DNA of 64,000 bases from Neoluteolibacter marinus (GTDB taxonomy: Bacteria; Verrucomicrobiota; Verrucomicrobiia; Verrucomicrobiales; Akkermansiaceae): assembly GCF_014904755.1 (NCBI RefSeq), contig NZ_JACZFQ010000022.1, positions 1 through 64,000 on the forward strand, written 5' to 3'. The notes under the pieces were generated by a model. It was not told the DNA's origin and did no database searches. It saw only the letters and a list, made by a program, of their open reading frames with translations. Positions 47,910-57,758 of this stretch are shown here, piece after piece. The translations under genes were made by a program, and so were the position numbers. Every line of letters starts with the position of its first letter. Within the stretch, counting starts at the first letter, position 1.

Positions 47910-48833
47910 TCACTTGCCGATCTCGACCTTGAAGTCGCCGATCGCCCACTGGATGCCGGCGAGGTAGTGACGGAGCACTTCCGGGTTCCAGTAGATGTGG
48001 TCGTTGTGACCCAGCGAGCAATAGAACACGCGGCCCTTGCCCCACGACCGCGCCCAGGCCACCCCGAAGTCGTTGTCGCTGCGGTTGATGCCGTTCAGCG
48101 TCATGTCGGTCTTGTCGGTGTCGATGCGGAGCAGCATCTCGACCTTCTTCGAGTCGTAGGGCTCCTTGAACTGATAGATCTCCTCTTTGAACTCGAGGTT
48201 CTTGCCCCCGAACATGGCGGCCAGCGGGTGCTCGGCCCGGCCGGGTTCGACCTTGATCGAAACCTCCTGCCCGGAGCCCCAGGGGTGACCGTTGAAGTAA
48301 CCGCCGATCATCTCTCCGTACTCCGGCCAGTTGTAGAAGGTGTCGGTGGCGGCGTGGATGCCGACGAAGCCTTTCCCGCCCTTGATGAAATCCATCAAGC
48401 TCTTCTGCAGTCGCTTGACCCGCTCCAGAGCATCCTTGCGGTCGACCTCGTTCATCTTGTCCAGCAGCTGCTGTGGCGGGGTGAACGGATCCATCGTGGT
48501 GCTGAGGAAGACGATGGCATCGAACTTGGCGATCGCCTGCGGCTCGAAGTTCGCGAGGTCGTCGCTGACCACCGCCTCGAAGGCCCCGGTCTTCTTGCCC
48601 AGTTCGGTGAGGGCAATCTTGCCGGTGGCGATCGAGGTATGGCGGAAACCGGCGGTCTTCGAGAACACCAGCACCTTGCGGGGTTTTGCCGGCTTCGCGT
48701 AGGCCTCGGCGGGCAAGGCCTTGGAGATGGCGTCGGCGGCTCCCGGCGGCGCCTGTTCCTGATCGGGACCGGCGGCGACGAGGAGGAAGGTGCCGACCAC
48801 GCCGGCAAGGGGAAGGAGGAGGCTGGGCTTCAT
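47910..48833 (-). CDS. ThuA-domain protein, exported
   Basis: A 307-aa protein with an N-terminal signal (LPLAGVVGTFLLVAAG) and a ThuA domain (about 50-300), a class I glutamine-amidotransferase-like fold: KVLVFSKTAGFRHTSI, GFVGIHAATDTFYNWPEYGE, GRVFYCSLGHNDHIYW. ThuA proteins are linked to 3-keto-sugar metabolism (the ThuAB system of rhizobia). It is the last gene of a minus-strand group with two Gfo/Idh/MocA oxidoreductases and a TIM-barrel isomerase. A lone export signal in this group suggests that part of the pathway runs in the periplasm. Confidence 0.86.
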   Translation of the reverse strand: MKPSLLLPLAGVVGTFLLVAAGPDQEQAPPGAADAISKALPAEAYAKPAKPRKVLVFSKTAGFRHTSIATGKIALTELGKKTGAFEAVVSDDLANFEPQAIAKFDAIVFLSTTMDPFTPPQQLLDKMNEVDRKDALERVKRLQKSLMDFIKGGKGFVGIHAATDTFYNWPEYGEMIGGYFNGHPWGSGQEVSIKVEPGRAEHPLAAMFGGKNLEFKEEIYQFKEPYDSKKVEMLLRIDTDKTDMTLNGINRSDNDFGVAWARSWGKGRVFYCSLGHNDHIYWNPEVLRHYLAGIQWAIGDFKVEIGK

Positions 48834-48891
48834 GATCTAGGGCTCAACGCTACGCCGGTCCGCCACCCGGACTTTCCGGTCATTTCCGTCA

Positions 48892-50052
48892 TCAGGCGCC
48901 GGGCTTGGTCCAGGCCGAGTTGTTCTTCGACGAGGCAACCGCAGCCTCGATGAAGGCCATGCCTTCGACCCCGTCGTTGACGTCGGGGAAGTCGTAACCT
49001 CCCTCACGCGGGAACTTGCCCTCGACCTCGTCGCGGATCGCCTCGGTGGCGGCGAGGTAGATGTTGGCAAAGGCCTCGATGAAAGCCTCCGGGTGACCGA
49101 ACGGAAGTCGGGTGAACTTGCTCGCCTCGGGACCGTTGTAGGAGTTCCCGCGCCGCCAGATTTCCCGCGGCTTGTCGGGAAACTTGACGATCAGCTCGTT
49201 CGGATGCTCCTGGTGCCACTCGATGGAACCCTCGGTGCCGTAGATGCGGACGTTGAGGTTGTTTTCATCGCCGCTCGAGACCTGCGAGGCGTAGACGATC
49301 CCCTTCACCCCGTTCTGGTAGCGAACCAGGATGTTGCCGTCATCGTCGAGGTGGCGGCCCGGCACGAAGGTCGTCAACTCGGCGGCAAGCTCCTCGATCT
49401 CGAGACCGGTGATGTAGCGGGCGAGGTTCTCGGCGTGAGAGCCGATGTCGCCGATGCAGTTGGAGATCCCGGAGATCGACGGGTCCATCCGCCAGTTCGC
49501 GATCTTGCTCGGGGCGGCTTCCTTGAAGGCGCTGGAACCGTAGCCCTGCGGGTACTCCGCCACGATCTTGAGCAGCCGGCCGAGCTTGCCGGCCTTCACC
49601 ATCGCCCGCGCCTCCTTGACCATCGGGTAGCCGGTGTAGTTGTGGGTCAGCGCGAAGACCTTGCCCGACTTTTCGACGATCGCCGCGAACTCCTTCGCTT
49701 CGGCGAGCGAAAGCGCCATCGGCTTCTCGCAGATGACATTGATGCCCGCGGCGAGGAAGGCCTTGGCGACCGGAACGTGGAGGTCGTTGCGGACCACGAT
49801 CGACACGAAGTCGATGCGCTGGTCGGCCGGCAACGCGGCTTCCTTCTCGGCCATGTCGGCATAGGAGGAGTAGACGCGGGACGGATCGAGGAACAGATCG
49901 TCGCCCGAGGCCTTGCTCTTCTCCGGGTCGGAGGAAAAGCAGCCGGCGACGAGTTCGATCTGGCCGTCGAGATTGGCGGCCATGCGATGCACGGCGCCGA
50001 TGAAGGCGCCACGGCCGCCGCCGACCATGCCCATGCGGAGTTTGCGGTTCAT
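48892..50052 (-). CDS. Gfo/Idh/MocA-family oxidoreductase
   Basis: A 386-aa NAD(P)-dependent sugar dehydrogenase-type protein. Rossmann motif GMVGGGRGAFIGAVHR at the N-terminus; the family EKP motif is ICEKPMALSLAEAKEF (near residue 110); the C-terminal GFO/IDH domain contains GDIGSHAENLARYITG with a candidate catalytic His. No signal peptide. It is in the same group as a second, different Gfo/Idh/MocA gene, and 58 bp upstream of thuA. Substrate unknown; oxidation of a sugar hydroxyl to a keto group is the family reaction. Confidence 0.9.
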   Translation of the reverse strand: MNRKLRMGMVGGGRGAFIGAVHRMAANLDGQIELVAGCFSSDPEKSKASGDDLFLDPSRVYSSYADMAEKEAALPADQRIDFVSIVVRNDLHVPVAKAFLAAGINVICEKPMALSLAEAKEFAAIVEKSGKVFALTHNYTGYPMVKEARAMVKAGKLGRLLKIVAEYPQGYGSSAFKEAAPSKIANWRMDPSISGISNCIGDIGSHAENLARYITGLEIEELAAELTTFVPGRHLDDDGNILVRYQNGVKGIVYASQVSSGDENNLNVRIYGTEGSIEWHQEHPNELIVKFPDKPREIWRRGNSYNGPEASKFTRLPFGHPEAFIEAFANIYLAATEAIRDEVEGKFPREGGYDFPDVNDGVEGMAFIEAAVASSKNNSAWTKPGA

Positions 50053-50082
50053 AGAGGTTTAGAAATCTTAGGAGGATTGTCG

Positions 50083-50421
50083 TTATCGCACTTTCAAGGA
50101 CCCAACCTGCATTTCGGCCGAATCATTGTACCACACGTAGTCAAAATTACCGTTCACGGAATCGAAGCCGAACCCCTCGCATTTTTCGATGTTTTCGATC
50201 CTTCGGGATTGGACCGGAGCGTTGATCCCCTTTTCAACAACGACGAGCCAGCCATCGCCTTTCTCCGGACCAATCACCTGCACTTGATGATTCGGAGGAC
50301 AATCGAAAGTCTGAGAGTTGTAAAAAGGGCCTTGGTAGGCACGCCACACTTTCGGCCAAACGAGACCCGCCGACACCCCTACTGCAAAAGCCAGCAGGAG
50401 TAGCCAGCGGGATCCGTTCAT
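50083..50421 (-). CDS. Small signal-anchored protein of unknown function
   Basis: A 112-aa protein: an N-terminal hydrophobic stretch (WLLLLAFAVGVSAGLVWP) then a short polar domain with two Cys (TFDCPPNHQ and NIEKCEGFGF) that could form a disulfide after export. I do not recognise the family. It sits between the two Gfo/Idh/MocA genes, 13 bp after one, so it is probably co-transcribed, yet its base composition is clearly more AT-rich than its neighbours. This suggests a recent insertion. Confidence 0.6.
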   Translation of the reverse strand: MNGSRWLLLLAFAVGVSAGLVWPKVWRAYQGPFYNSQTFDCPPNHQVQVIGPEKGDGWLVVVEKGINAPVQSRRIENIEKCEGFGFDSVNGNFDYVWYNDSAEMQVGSLKVR

Positions 50422-50434
50422 CAGCCTGAATGTT

Positions 50435-51514
50435 TTACACCGCCACCGGCTTGCCGGTCGCGGCGGACTCGTAGATCGCGTCGATGATCTTCATCAGCTT
50501 CAGCGACTGGTCCGGGGTGTTAAGCGGTTCGGCCTTGCCGGTGATGGCGTCGATGAAGTTGGCGGCGGAATCGCTGCGGCCCATGTCCTCGCAGGGCTCG
50601 CAGACGATGGTCCGGTTCACCGAACGGCCGTTCTCCTGGACGTAGAGCTCGCAGGTGTCGATGGCGGTCTCGTCGATGCCGTCGACGGCGAACAGGCGCT
50701 CGACCTTGCCGCCGGCACCGGTGCCTTGGAAGACCACCGAGGCTTCCTCACGGTGGATCATCTCCGCCCAGGAGACCTGCAGCGAAAGCGTCTGGCCCGT
50801 CTTGAAGGTGACGAAGCCGTGCGCGGCGGCCTCCACGTCGGTGGTGCCGTCGGCGCGGTCGGGGATGCCCCACGGGCCCTTGAAATTCTTGTCGGTGATG
50901 AAGTCGTGGAAAGTCTGGCCCATCACGTAGGCCGGCTCCGGGTAGCCCATGAAGTAGAGCGAGAGATCGATCATGTGCAGCAGGTCGATCAGCGGACCGC
51001 CGCCGGACAGCGCCTTGGAGGTGAACCAGCCGCCGAAGCCGGGGATGCCGGTGCGGCGCGCCCACTTGGCCTGGGCCGAGTTGATCTTGCCGACGGTGCC
51101 GTCGGCGATGTAGGCGGCCATCGCGCGGGACTCGGGCCGCGCGCGGTTGTTGAAGTTGAACATCAGCTTCTTGCCGGCCTTGTCCGCGGCGGCGATCATC
51201 TCCTCGACCTCCGCGGCATTGAGCGCCGGCGGCTTCTCGCTGAAGACGTGCTTGCCGGCTTCCAGGCACTGGATGGCCAGCGGCATGTGGAACTTGTTGG
51301 GCACGATGATCGACACCGCGTCGAGATCCGCCTCGGCGAGCATCGCGTCGACGCTGTCATAGGCACTGGGAATGTCCCACTGCTTGGCCGCGCGCTCGGC
51401 GGCACCCGGCGCGGGATCCGCGACGGCGGCAAGGGTGGCTCCGGCCTTGCGGAAACCTTCCGCGTGATAGCGCAGCATTCCGCCGGCTCCGATGACTCCT
51501 ACTTTGATGGACAT
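50435..51514 (-). CDS. Gfo/Idh/MocA-family oxidoreductase
   Basis: A 359-aa member of the same family as the gene at 48892-50052, but clearly different in sequence. ATG 51514 (MSIKVGVIGAGGMLRYHAEGF) starts at the Rossmann fold; longer frames overlap the TIM-barrel gene. EKP motif VFSEKPPALNAAEVEE (near residue 95); C-terminal domain with GGGPLIDLLHMIDLSLYFMG (candidate catalytic His). It lies 11 bp after the TIM-barrel isomerase, a tight operon. Probably one of two successive or opposite redox steps on a sugar. Confidence 0.9.
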   Translation of the reverse strand: MSIKVGVIGAGGMLRYHAEGFRKAGATLAAVADPAPGAAERAAKQWDIPSAYDSVDAMLAEADLDAVSIIVPNKFHMPLAIQCLEAGKHVFSEKPPALNAAEVEEMIAAADKAGKKLMFNFNNRARPESRAMAAYIADGTVGKINSAQAKWARRTGIPGFGGWFTSKALSGGGPLIDLLHMIDLSLYFMGYPEPAYVMGQTFHDFITDKNFKGPWGIPDRADGTTDVEAAAHGFVTFKTGQTLSLQVSWAEMIHREEASVVFQGTGAGGKVERLFAVDGIDETAIDTCELYVQENGRSVNRTIVCEPCEDMGRSDSAANFIDAITGKAEPLNTPDQSLKLMKIIDAIYESAATGKPVAV

Positions 51515-51525
51515 GATTCTTTGAA

Positions 51526-52578
51526 TTACTGGTTCGATTTGTCGAAGGCGGCGTCGAAGGCGACGGTGTTCCGCGGGAAGTCGAGGTTCTTGACGAAGGC
51601 ACAGCTCTCGGTGGCGCCGTGGAAGCGGTCCATGCGGCCGTCCTCCCACTCGATCGAAAGCGGTCCGGCGTAGCCGATGTCGTTGAGGGCGACGATGACT
51701 TCCTCGAAGTTGATGTCGCCGCGGCCGACACTGCGGAAATCCCAGTAGCGGCGGGCATCGCAGAAATCGGTGTGGCCGCCGAACACGCCGACGCTGCCGT
51801 CGCCGTGGCCCCACCAGACGTCCTTCATGTGGGCGTTGTGGATGCGGTCGCCGAGCTGATAGATGAACTTCACGTAGTCGACGCCCTGATAGCCGAGGTG
51901 GCTGGGGTCGTAGTTGAAGCCGAAGCGCGGGTGGCCGCCCACGGCCTCCACCGCGCGCTGAGCCGAGGCGATGTCGAAGGCGATCTCGGTCGGGTGAACT
52001 TCCAGCGCGAAGTAGACGTCTTCCTTCTCGAAGGCGTCGAGGATCGGCTTGAAGCGGCTGCCGAAGTCGTCGAAGCCCTTCTGGATGTATTCCTGGCTGG
52101 TCGGCGGGAAAGCGTAGAGCGCGCCCCAGATCGACGAACCGGTGAAACCGTTGACGACCGCCTTGCCGGATCCGGCCGGCTTGTCGGCCATGTAGGCCTT
52201 GCCGGCGTCGATGAACTTCCGCGCCGCCTTGGCGGTGTCGATCATCTCCTGTGCCGCGCGCTGGCGGACGCCTTCCGGCTCGCCGTCGCCCCAGACGTGC
52301 TCGGGCAGGATCGCCTTGTGGCGTTCGTCGATCGGGTCGCAGATCGCTTGGCCGACGAGGTGGGCGGAGATCGCGTAGCAGACAAGGCCGTGCTTCTTCA
52401 GCAGCTCCCAGCGACCTTCGACATAGCCGGGCTCGTTGAGCGCCTTCTGGACGTCAAAGTGGTCGCCCCAACAGGCAAGTTCGACGCCATCGAAGCCCAT
52501 GGCCTTGATCTTCGGAAAGAGTTCTTCCGCGGGGAGGTCGGCCCATTGGCCGGTGAAAAGTGTGACGGGTCGTGACAT
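51526..52578 (-). CDS. Sugar phosphate isomerase/epimerase-like TIM-barrel enzyme
   Basis: A 350-aa AP-endonuclease-2-type TIM barrel (xylose isomerase-like). ATG 52578 ([16 protein letters not shown]) is chosen since the longer frame has no plausible leader. Candidate metal ligands are in [12 protein letters not shown] (Glu), [12 protein letters not shown] (Asp, His), [11 protein letters not shown] (His) and [10 protein letters not shown] (Glu). It is the first gene of the minus-strand group that continues with two Gfo/Idh/MocA oxidoreductases and ThuA, and is divergent from ribBA. Such enzymes appear in inositol and 3-keto-sugar pathways. Confidence 0.88.
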   Translation of the reverse strand: MSRPVTLFTGQWADLPAEELFPKIKAMGFDGVELACWGDHFDVQKALNEPGYVEGRWELLKKHGLVCYAISAHLVGQAICDPIDERHKAILPEHVWGDGEPEGVRQRAAQEMIDTAKAARKFIDAGKAYMADKPAGSGKAVVNGFTGSSIWGALYAFPPTSQEYIQKGFDDFGSRFKPILDAFEKEDVYFALEVHPTEIAFDIASAQRAVEAVGGHPRFGFNYDPSHLGYQGVDYVKFIYQLGDRIHNAHMKDVWWGHGDGSVGVFGGHTDFCDARRYWDFRSVGRGDINFEEVIVALNDIGYAGPLSIEWEDGRMDRFHGATESCAFVKNLDFPRNTVAFDAAFDKSNQ

Positions 52579-52742
52579 GATCGTGGGTCGTTTGGTGCGT
52601 CCAGATTGGCCAAGCCCTTTCACCGGGGGAAAGGGAAAATCCGTTTGAACCGGGAAAATCGCGACATGCAGGTGTATCCTTCCCCCCACCCCGTGCGCGC
52701 TCCTTGACCTCCGGCCTGCCGCGGACGACGCTGCCCCCGTTC

Positions 52743-53945
52743 ATGGCAACCGAGCTCAACTTCAGCCCGATCGAGGAAATCATCGCGGAGATCGCCGCCG
52801 GACGCATCGTCATCGTCGCCGACGACCCGTCGCGTGAAAACGAGGCCGACCTGGTCGCCGCCGCGGCGCTGTGCACTCCCGAGATCATTTCCTTCATGGC
52901 CGTCCATGGCCGCGGCCTGATCTGCGCACCGATTTCCCAGGAGCGCGCGGACGAGCTGGACCTGCCGCAGATGACCCGCCGCAACCGCGAGGTCCAGCGG
53001 ACCGCCTTCACGGTGTCGGTCGATGCCGCCACCGGTGTGACCACCGGCATTTCCTCCGCGGACCGATCGCGCTGCGTCAAGCTGCTGGCCGACCCGGCGG
53101 CCGGACCGAACGACTTCGTCCACCCCGGCCATGTCTTCCCGATCCAAGCCCGCTGCGGCGGGGTGCTGCGGCGCGCCGGGCACACCGAGGCATCGGTCGA
53201 CCTCGCCCGCCTGGCCGGCCTGCCCGCCGCCGGCGTGATCTGCGAGATCATGAAGGAAGACGGCACCATGGCGCGGGTCGGCGACCTCGGGGAGTTCCAG
53301 GCGGAACACGGGCTCAAGGCCTGCACCATCGCCCAGCTCATCGAGTGGCGCCGCCGCTCGGAGAAGCTGGTGATCCGCGAGGAAAGCATCCAGCTGCCGA
53401 CCGACCACGGCGAGTTCGAGTGCAACCTCTACCGGGTCGAAACCGACGGCTCCCACCACCTCGCGCTGGTCCGGGGCAAGATCGATTCGAGCAAACCCAC
53501 GCTGGTCCGGGTCCACTCCGAATGCCTGACCGGCGACGTGTTCCTTTCCCAGCGCTGTGACTGCGGCGGCCAGCTCGATGCCGCGATGGAGCAGATCGCC
53601 AAGGACGGCGGCGTGCTGCTTTACCTCCGCCAGGAAGGCCGCGGGATCGGCCTCGCCGCCAAAATCCACGCCTACAAGCTCCAGGAGCAAGGGCTCGACA
53701 CCATTGAAGCCAACGAGCGCCTCGGCTTCGCCTCCGATCTCCGCGACTACGGCATGGGCGCCCAGATCCTCTACGACCTGGGCGTCCGCCAGATCCGGCT
53801 GCTGACCAACAACCCGAAGAAAGTCGTCGGCCTCGAGGGCTACGGGCTGGAGATCGTCGAACAACTGCCGATCAGCCTGCCCGCCAACGTCCACAACGCC
53901 CGCTACCTCGACACCAAGCGCGAGCGCATGGGCCATCACCTATGA
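52743..53945 (+). CDS. ribBA: Bifunctional DHBP synthase / GTP cyclohydrolase II
   Basis: A 400-aa riboflavin-synthesis enzyme making 3,4-dihydroxy-2-butanone-4-phosphate from ribulose-5-P, and opening the GTP ring. ATG 52743 ([14 protein letters not shown]) is preferred over 52704. DHBP synthase half (1-205): [39 protein letters not shown] cyclohydrolase half (210-400): zinc Cys set [20 protein letters not shown]-binding [18 protein letters not shown]. All key residues are present, so both activities are expected. No FMN riboswitch is visible upstream. Coupled by ATGA to rhaM, an unexpected partner. Confidence 0.96.
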   Translation: MATELNFSPIEEIIAEIAAGRIVIVADDPSRENEADLVAAAALCTPEIISFMAVHGRGLICAPISQERADELDLPQMTRRNREVQRTAFTVSVDAATGVTTGISSADRSRCVKLLADPAAGPNDFVHPGHVFPIQARCGGVLRRAGHTEASVDLARLAGLPAAGVICEIMKEDGTMARVGDLGEFQAEHGLKACTIAQLIEWRRRSEKLVIREESIQLPTDHGEFECNLYRVETDGSHHLALVRGKIDSSKPTLVRVHSECLTGDVFLSQRCDCGGQLDAAMEQIAKDGGVLLYLRQEGRGIGLAAKIHAYKLQEQGLDTIEANERLGFASDLRDYGMGAQILYDLGVRQIRLLTNNPKKVVGLEGYGLEIVEQLPISLPANVHNARYLDTKRERMGHHL

Positions 53946-54256
53946 TCCGGAAGGCATTCGCGATGTCGGTGAATGCCGGCATGGAGGAGGAATACGCCCG
54001 CCGTCACCAGCCGATCTGGGACGAGCTGGCCGCGGTCTTGAAAAGCCACGGGGTTCATAACTACTCGATCTTCCTCGATGCGGAATCCGGCCGGCTGTTC
54101 GGCTACGCCGAGATTGAAAGCGAAGAGCGCTGGGCGGCCATCGCCCAGACGGACGTCTGCCGGCGCTGGTGGAAGTTCATGAGCGACGTGATGCCGGCGA
54201 ACGACGATGATTCGCCGGTGTCGGCGCCACTGACCGAGGTCTTCCACCTCGACTGA
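53942..54256 (+). CDS. rhaM: L-rhamnose mutarotase
   Basis: A 104-aa protein matching RhaM over its whole length: [80 protein letters not shown]. It interconverts alpha- and beta-L-rhamnose. The catalytic Tyr (EEEYARRH) and His (RRHQPIW) are kept. No rhamnose kinase, isomerase or aldolase is nearby. Its ATG overlaps the ribBA stop, so it is translated with a riboflavin gene. It is convergent with phoU, a hairpin spanning both stops. Confidence 0.93.
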   Translation: MIRKAFAMSVNAGMEEEYARRHQPIWDELAAVLKSHGVHNYSIFLDAESGRLFGYAEIESEERWAAIAQTDVCRRWWKFMSDVMPANDDDSPVSAPLTEVFHLD

Positions 54257-54274
54257 AACGGTCAGGCCGTTTCA
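54254..54274. terminator. Hairpin spanning rhaM and phoU stops
   Basis: TGAAACGG (54254-54261), loop TCAGG, CCGTTTCA (54267-54274): a perfect 8-bp stem. The rhaM stop codon is the first three bases, and the phoU stop (54262-54264) lies in the loop. A likely bidirectional terminator for the convergent genes. Confidence 0.6.
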
Positions 54275-54975
54275 TCGGGTTTGGCCGGTTTCTCGTGGCG
54301 GATGTCCTTGGCGGAGTCGAGGAACACGGCATCTTCGCCGATGTTGACTGCAAGGTCGCCGATCCGCTCGAGCGAGCGGGCGACGAAGATCAGGTGGAGG
54401 AAGTCCTCCGCCCGCTCCCCGCCCTCTTCCAGCCGAGCGGTGAAGGTCGCGATCAGACGCTTGTGCATCTTGTCGAGTTCCTTGTCCCGCAGCTGCAGCG
54501 AGGCCCCGAGCTCGGAATTCCGGTCGGTGTAGGCGGAAAGCGCGTCCCGCATCTGCTGGTCGGCCAACGCGTAGAGCGGCTCGATGAAGGTGATCTCGGG
54601 GCACTCCGGGCGAGACAGCATCTTGCGGGCGCGCTTGGCGATGTTCACCGCATGATCCGACACCCGCTCGAGATTGGACGCGACCTTCATCGACGTGATC
54701 ACCTGGCGGAGGTCGCTGGCGACCGGATGGAAGCGCACCAGCGTCTCCATGCCGATGCGGTCGATCCTCAATTCCGCGTCGTCGACCTCGTCGTCATCCG
54801 CCACCACCGCCTTGCAACGTTCGATGTCGCGCGAGAGCAGGCCCTCCATGGCACGCTCCAGGTTGAGGCGCGCCTGGCCGGCCATCGAGATGACCTCCTT
54901 GCGCAGCATTTCGAAGGCAAGGTCGAACTCGCGGAGGATGTGTGGGGTATCGGAGTGCATGGTGTTCTGGATCAA
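54262..54975 (-). CDS. phoU: Phosphate signalling protein PhoU
   Basis: A 237-aa cytoplasmic regulator made of two PhoU three-helix repeats (about 15-110 and 120-215). Metal-cluster residues expected in E/D-xxx-D arrangements are present in [17 protein letters not shown] and [17 protein letters not shown]. It dampens phosphate-sensor signalling and Pst transport. The start at 54975 is supported by ATGA overlap with the pstB stop; ATG 54960 is an alternative. It ends the pst operon. No PhoB/PhoR pair is encoded in this window. Confidence 0.95.
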   Translation of the reverse strand: MIQNTMHSDTPHILREFDLAFEMLRKEVISMAGQARLNLERAMEGLLSRDIERCKAVVADDDEVDDAELRIDRIGMETLVRFHPVASDLRQVITSMKVASNLERVSDHAVNIAKRARKMLSRPECPEITFIEPLYALADQQMRDALSAYTDRNSELGASLQLRDKELDKMHKRLIATFTARLEEGGERAEDFLHLIFVARSLERIGDLAVNIGEDAVFLDSAKDIRHEKPAKPDETA

Positions 54976-55832
54976 CCGAAGCGACCGCTAATGTAATCCA
55001 TGGTACGCTTGTGGGAGGGATTTTCGAAGACTTTCCGGGTGGTGTCGTATTCGACCATCTCACCCAGGTAGAAGAAGGCGGTGCGATCGGACACGCGGGT
55101 CGCCTGCTGCATGTTGTGGGTGACGATGACGATGGTGTAGTGCTCGCGCAAGCTGAGGATCAGGTCCTCGACGTGGGCGGTGGCGATCGGGTCCAGGGCC
55201 GAGCACGGTTCGTCCATCAGGATGATTTCCGGGTCCACCGCCATGGTCCGGGCGATGCACAGCCGCTGCTGCTGGCCGCCGGACAAGCCAGTGGCGATGT
55301 CGTCCAGCCGGTCCTTCACCTCGTCCCAGAGGGCGGCGCGGCGCAGCGATTTCTCGACCACCTCGTCCAGCACCGACTTCTTGCGTTCGCCGAGCGTCCG
55401 CGGGCCGTAGGCCACGTTGTCGTAGATGCTGCGCGGGAACGGGTTGTATTTCTGGAACACCATGCCGACATGGCGGCGCAACTCGACCGGGTCGATCGCC
55501 TTGTCGGCGATGTTCGCCCCCTCGATGATGATCGAGCCCTTGGTCACCGCGGCGCCGGGAACCAGATCGTTCATCCGGTTGAAGCAGCGCAGCAAGGTCG
55601 TCTTGCCGCAGCCCGAGGGACCGATGAAGGCGACCACCTCGTTGGTCGGGATGTCGAGGGTGACATCCTTGAGGACCTGCTTGTCGCCGTAGCTGAAGTC
55701 CACCCCCTTCACCTGAATGGCCGGAACCGCCGACGAGGTCGGGGAGGCGGCGGCGGGTGTGGCGGGGTGTTCCTGCGTCATCGGCGGGGTCGTCGGGCGT
55801 TCCCTCGGCGGTGCTTCGGTTACCAGTGGCAT
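54972..55832 (-). CDS. pstB: Phosphate ABC transporter ATPase PstB (second copy)
   Basis: A 286-aa ATPase of the Pst phosphate importer. Walker [26 protein letters not shown], signature LSGGQQQRL, Walker [14 protein letters not shown], switch [16 protein letters not shown] 55832 is used; in-frame starts at 55883 and 55781 change only a Pro/Thr-rich N-terminal tail that is not part of the PstB fold. It directly follows another pstB (55861-56643), and the two differ clearly over their length. Coupled to phoU. Confidence 0.95.
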   Translation of the reverse strand: MPLVTEAPPRERPTTPPMTQEHPATPAAASPTSSAVPAIQVKGVDFSYGDKQVLKDVTLDIPTNEVVAFIGPSGCGKTTLLRCFNRMNDLVPGAAVTKGSIIIEGANIADKAIDPVELRRHVGMVFQKYNPFPRSIYDNVAYGPRTLGERKKSVLDEVVEKSLRRAALWDEVKDRLDDIATGLSGGQQQRLCIARTMAVDPEIILMDEPCSALDPIATAHVEDLILSLREHYTIVIVTHNMQQATRVSDRTAFFYLGEMVEYDTTRKVFENPSHKRTMDYISGRFG

Positions 55833-55860
55833 GGCGTCTTGTAAAGGTCGGCCCGACGGA

Positions 55861-56643
55861 TCACCCGAAGGCACCGGAGACATAGGCCTCGGTTTGTTGG
55901 ACCTGCGGCGTGGTGAAGATCCTCCCGGTCGGGCCGTGCTCGATCAGCTTGCCGAGATAGAAGAAGGCCGTCTTGTCGGAACAGCGGCTGGCCTGGGCCA
56001 GGTTGTGGGTCACGATGATGATCGTGTAGTCCTGCTTCAACTCGAGCAGCAGCTCCTCGACCTTGAGCGTCGAAAGCGGGTCGAGCGCCGAGCAGGGCTC
56101 GTCCATCAGGATGATGTCGGGCTTGGTGGCGATGGTCCGGGCAATGCACAGCCGCTGCTGCTGCCCGCCGGAAAGCCCGAAGGCGCTGGCCTTGAGTCGG
56201 TCCTTCACGTCGTCCCACAGCGCGACCCGGCGCAGGCAGTGTTCGACCCGCTCGTCGATCTCGGTGCCGGATTTCTTGCCGTGGATGCGCAGGCCGTAGG
56301 CGACATTGTCGTAGATCGATTTCGGGAAAGGATTCCACTTCTGGAACACCATGCCGACCCGCCGGCGCAACATCTGCAGGTCGAGGTCCGGGCGGGAAAT
56401 GTCGATCCCGGCGACCCGGATCGACCCGCCACTGACGCGGGCTCCGGGGATGCGGTCGTTGATGCGGTTGATGCAACGCAGCAGGGTCGACTTCCCGCAG
56501 CCGGAAGGACCGATGAACGCGGTGATCTCGCGCGACGGGATGTCGAGGCTGATGTCGTGCAGGACCTGCTTGTCGCCGTACTGGAAGCGCAGGTTCTCGA
56601 TGGCGACCGCGGGGACCGCCTTGGTGGGAGGATCGCTTACCAT
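55861..56643 (-). CDS. pstB: Phosphate ABC transporter ATPase PstB (first copy)
   Basis: A 260-aa PstB of normal length. ATG 56643 ([18 protein letters not shown]) overlaps the pstA stop by 7 bp. Motifs: Walker [30 protein letters not shown], signature LSGGQQQRL, Walker [14 protein letters not shown], switch [13 protein letters not shown]. The two PstB proteins share all catalytic motifs, so a heterodimer or a choice between homodimers is possible. Confidence 0.95.
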   Translation of the reverse strand: MVSDPPTKAVPAVAIENLRFQYGDKQVLHDISLDIPSREITAFIGPSGCGKSTLLRCINRINDRIPGARVSGGSIRVAGIDISRPDLDLQMLRRRVGMVFQKWNPFPKSIYDNVAYGLRIHGKKSGTEIDERVEHCLRRVALWDDVKDRLKASAFGLSGGQQQRLCIARTIATKPDIILMDEPCSALDPLSTLKVEELLLELKQDYTIIIVTHNLAQASRCSDKTAFFYLGKLIEHGPTGRIFTTPQVQQTEAYVSGAFG

Positions 56644-57758
56644 TTGAGTTTCGAGCGGACGCGGTTGCGGAGGACGATCGAGAGCGTCGAGAACATGAAG
56701 ATCATCAGCAGGAAGACGAAGACCGAGCCGTACTGCGCGCGCTGGGTGTACTCCGACGTCGGGATCCTCGCGGCCAGCGTGTAGATGTGATAAGGCAAGG
56801 CTTGCACCTGGCTCTGCAGCACGCCGAGCGGCCCCGACACCCCTTCCCACGGGAAGTCATCCTTGGCGGCCACCGCGGCGGTGAACATGATCGGCGCGGT
56901 CTCCCCGGCCGCCCGGGCCAGCGACAGCACGGACGAGGTCAGGATTCCCGGCATCGCGAAGGGCAGCACGCATTTCCGGATGGTGTGCCAGCGGGTCGCC
57001 CCGAGCGCCAGCGACGCCTCGCGGAAACCCTGGGGCACCGCGCGCAGGGATTCCTCCGAAGCGGTGATGATGACCGGCAACATCATGCACGCCAGGGTCG
57101 CCGATCCGGCGATCAGCGACGAGTTCCAGCCTTGGAAACTCAGCCAGGTGAAGCCCAGGGGAATTGCAAACAAGGAGCGGTCCGAAGGCACGTCGGTGAA
57201 GACCGGCGCCACCAGCACGAAGACAGCGAAACCGAACAGGCCGAAGACGATGGAAGGCACGCCCGCCAGGTTGAGGATCGCGAGGCGCACCAGGTTGATG
57301 AACCTCCCCTGCTTGGCGTATTCGCTGAGATAGATCGCCGCGGCCACCCCGAAAAACAGCGCCAGGATGATGCTGAGCAAGGTCAACAGCGCGGTGCCGA
57401 CGATCGGCCCGGCGATCCCGCCCCCGGAGTAGGAGTAGGTCTGGGCGTTGAACACGGCGTCCGCGCCGTGCTCGTCGACCCACTGGTAATATTCAGATGC
57501 CGGAAGGCTGTGACGCTCCGCGTTGGCATCGTCGAACACGTGCAGGGTCTCGGTCTTCTCCGTGAGGAAGGCGACGTCGATGAAAGGGAAATCAGGCTTC
57601 ACCAGCACCGGCACGCCGTCCCAGCAGATGCGGCCGAAAAGCAGCAGTGCCACGATGACGATGCCCCAGGTCAGGCTGCCGAGGAAGGCCTTCACGAGTC
57701 CCTCCTTCAGTCCATCGTGGTGGACGCCCTTGCGGATCAGTTGTTCGGGATTTTCCAT
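56637..57758 (-). CDS. pstA: Phosphate ABC transporter permease PstA
   Basis: A 373-aa inner-membrane permease. ATG 57758 overlaps the pstC stop by one base (TGATG). TM1 is near residues 24-44 ([15 protein letters not shown]), followed by a periplasmic loop of about 75 residues, longer than usual, before the core of five helices. Family motifs are [26 protein letters not shown] (coupling/EAA region further on: [22 protein letters not shown]) and [12 protein letters not shown]. It pairs with PstC, which has an even larger extra loop. Confidence 0.92.
   Translation of the reverse strand: MENPEQLIRKGVHHDGLKEGLVKAFLGSLTWGIVIVALLLFGRICWDGVPVLVKPDFPFIDVAFLTEKTETLHVFDDANAERHSLPASEYYQWVDEHGADAVFNAQTYSYSGGGIAGPIVGTALLTLLSIILALFFGVAAAIYLSEYAKQGRFINLVRLAILNLAGVPSIVFGLFGFAVFVLVAPVFTDVPSDRSLFAIPLGFTWLSFQGWNSSLIAGSATLACMMLPVIITASEESLRAVPQGFREASLALGATRWHTIRKCVLPFAMPGILTSSVLSLARAAGETAPIMFTAAVAAKDDFPWEGVSGPLGVLQSQVQALPYHIYTLAARIPTSEYTQRAQYGSVFVFLLMIFMFSTLSIVLRNRVRSKLKW

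Noticed and set aside
52579-52742. Possible FMN riboswitch before ribBA
   Set aside because: The conserved RFN-element segments are not visible in this short leader.
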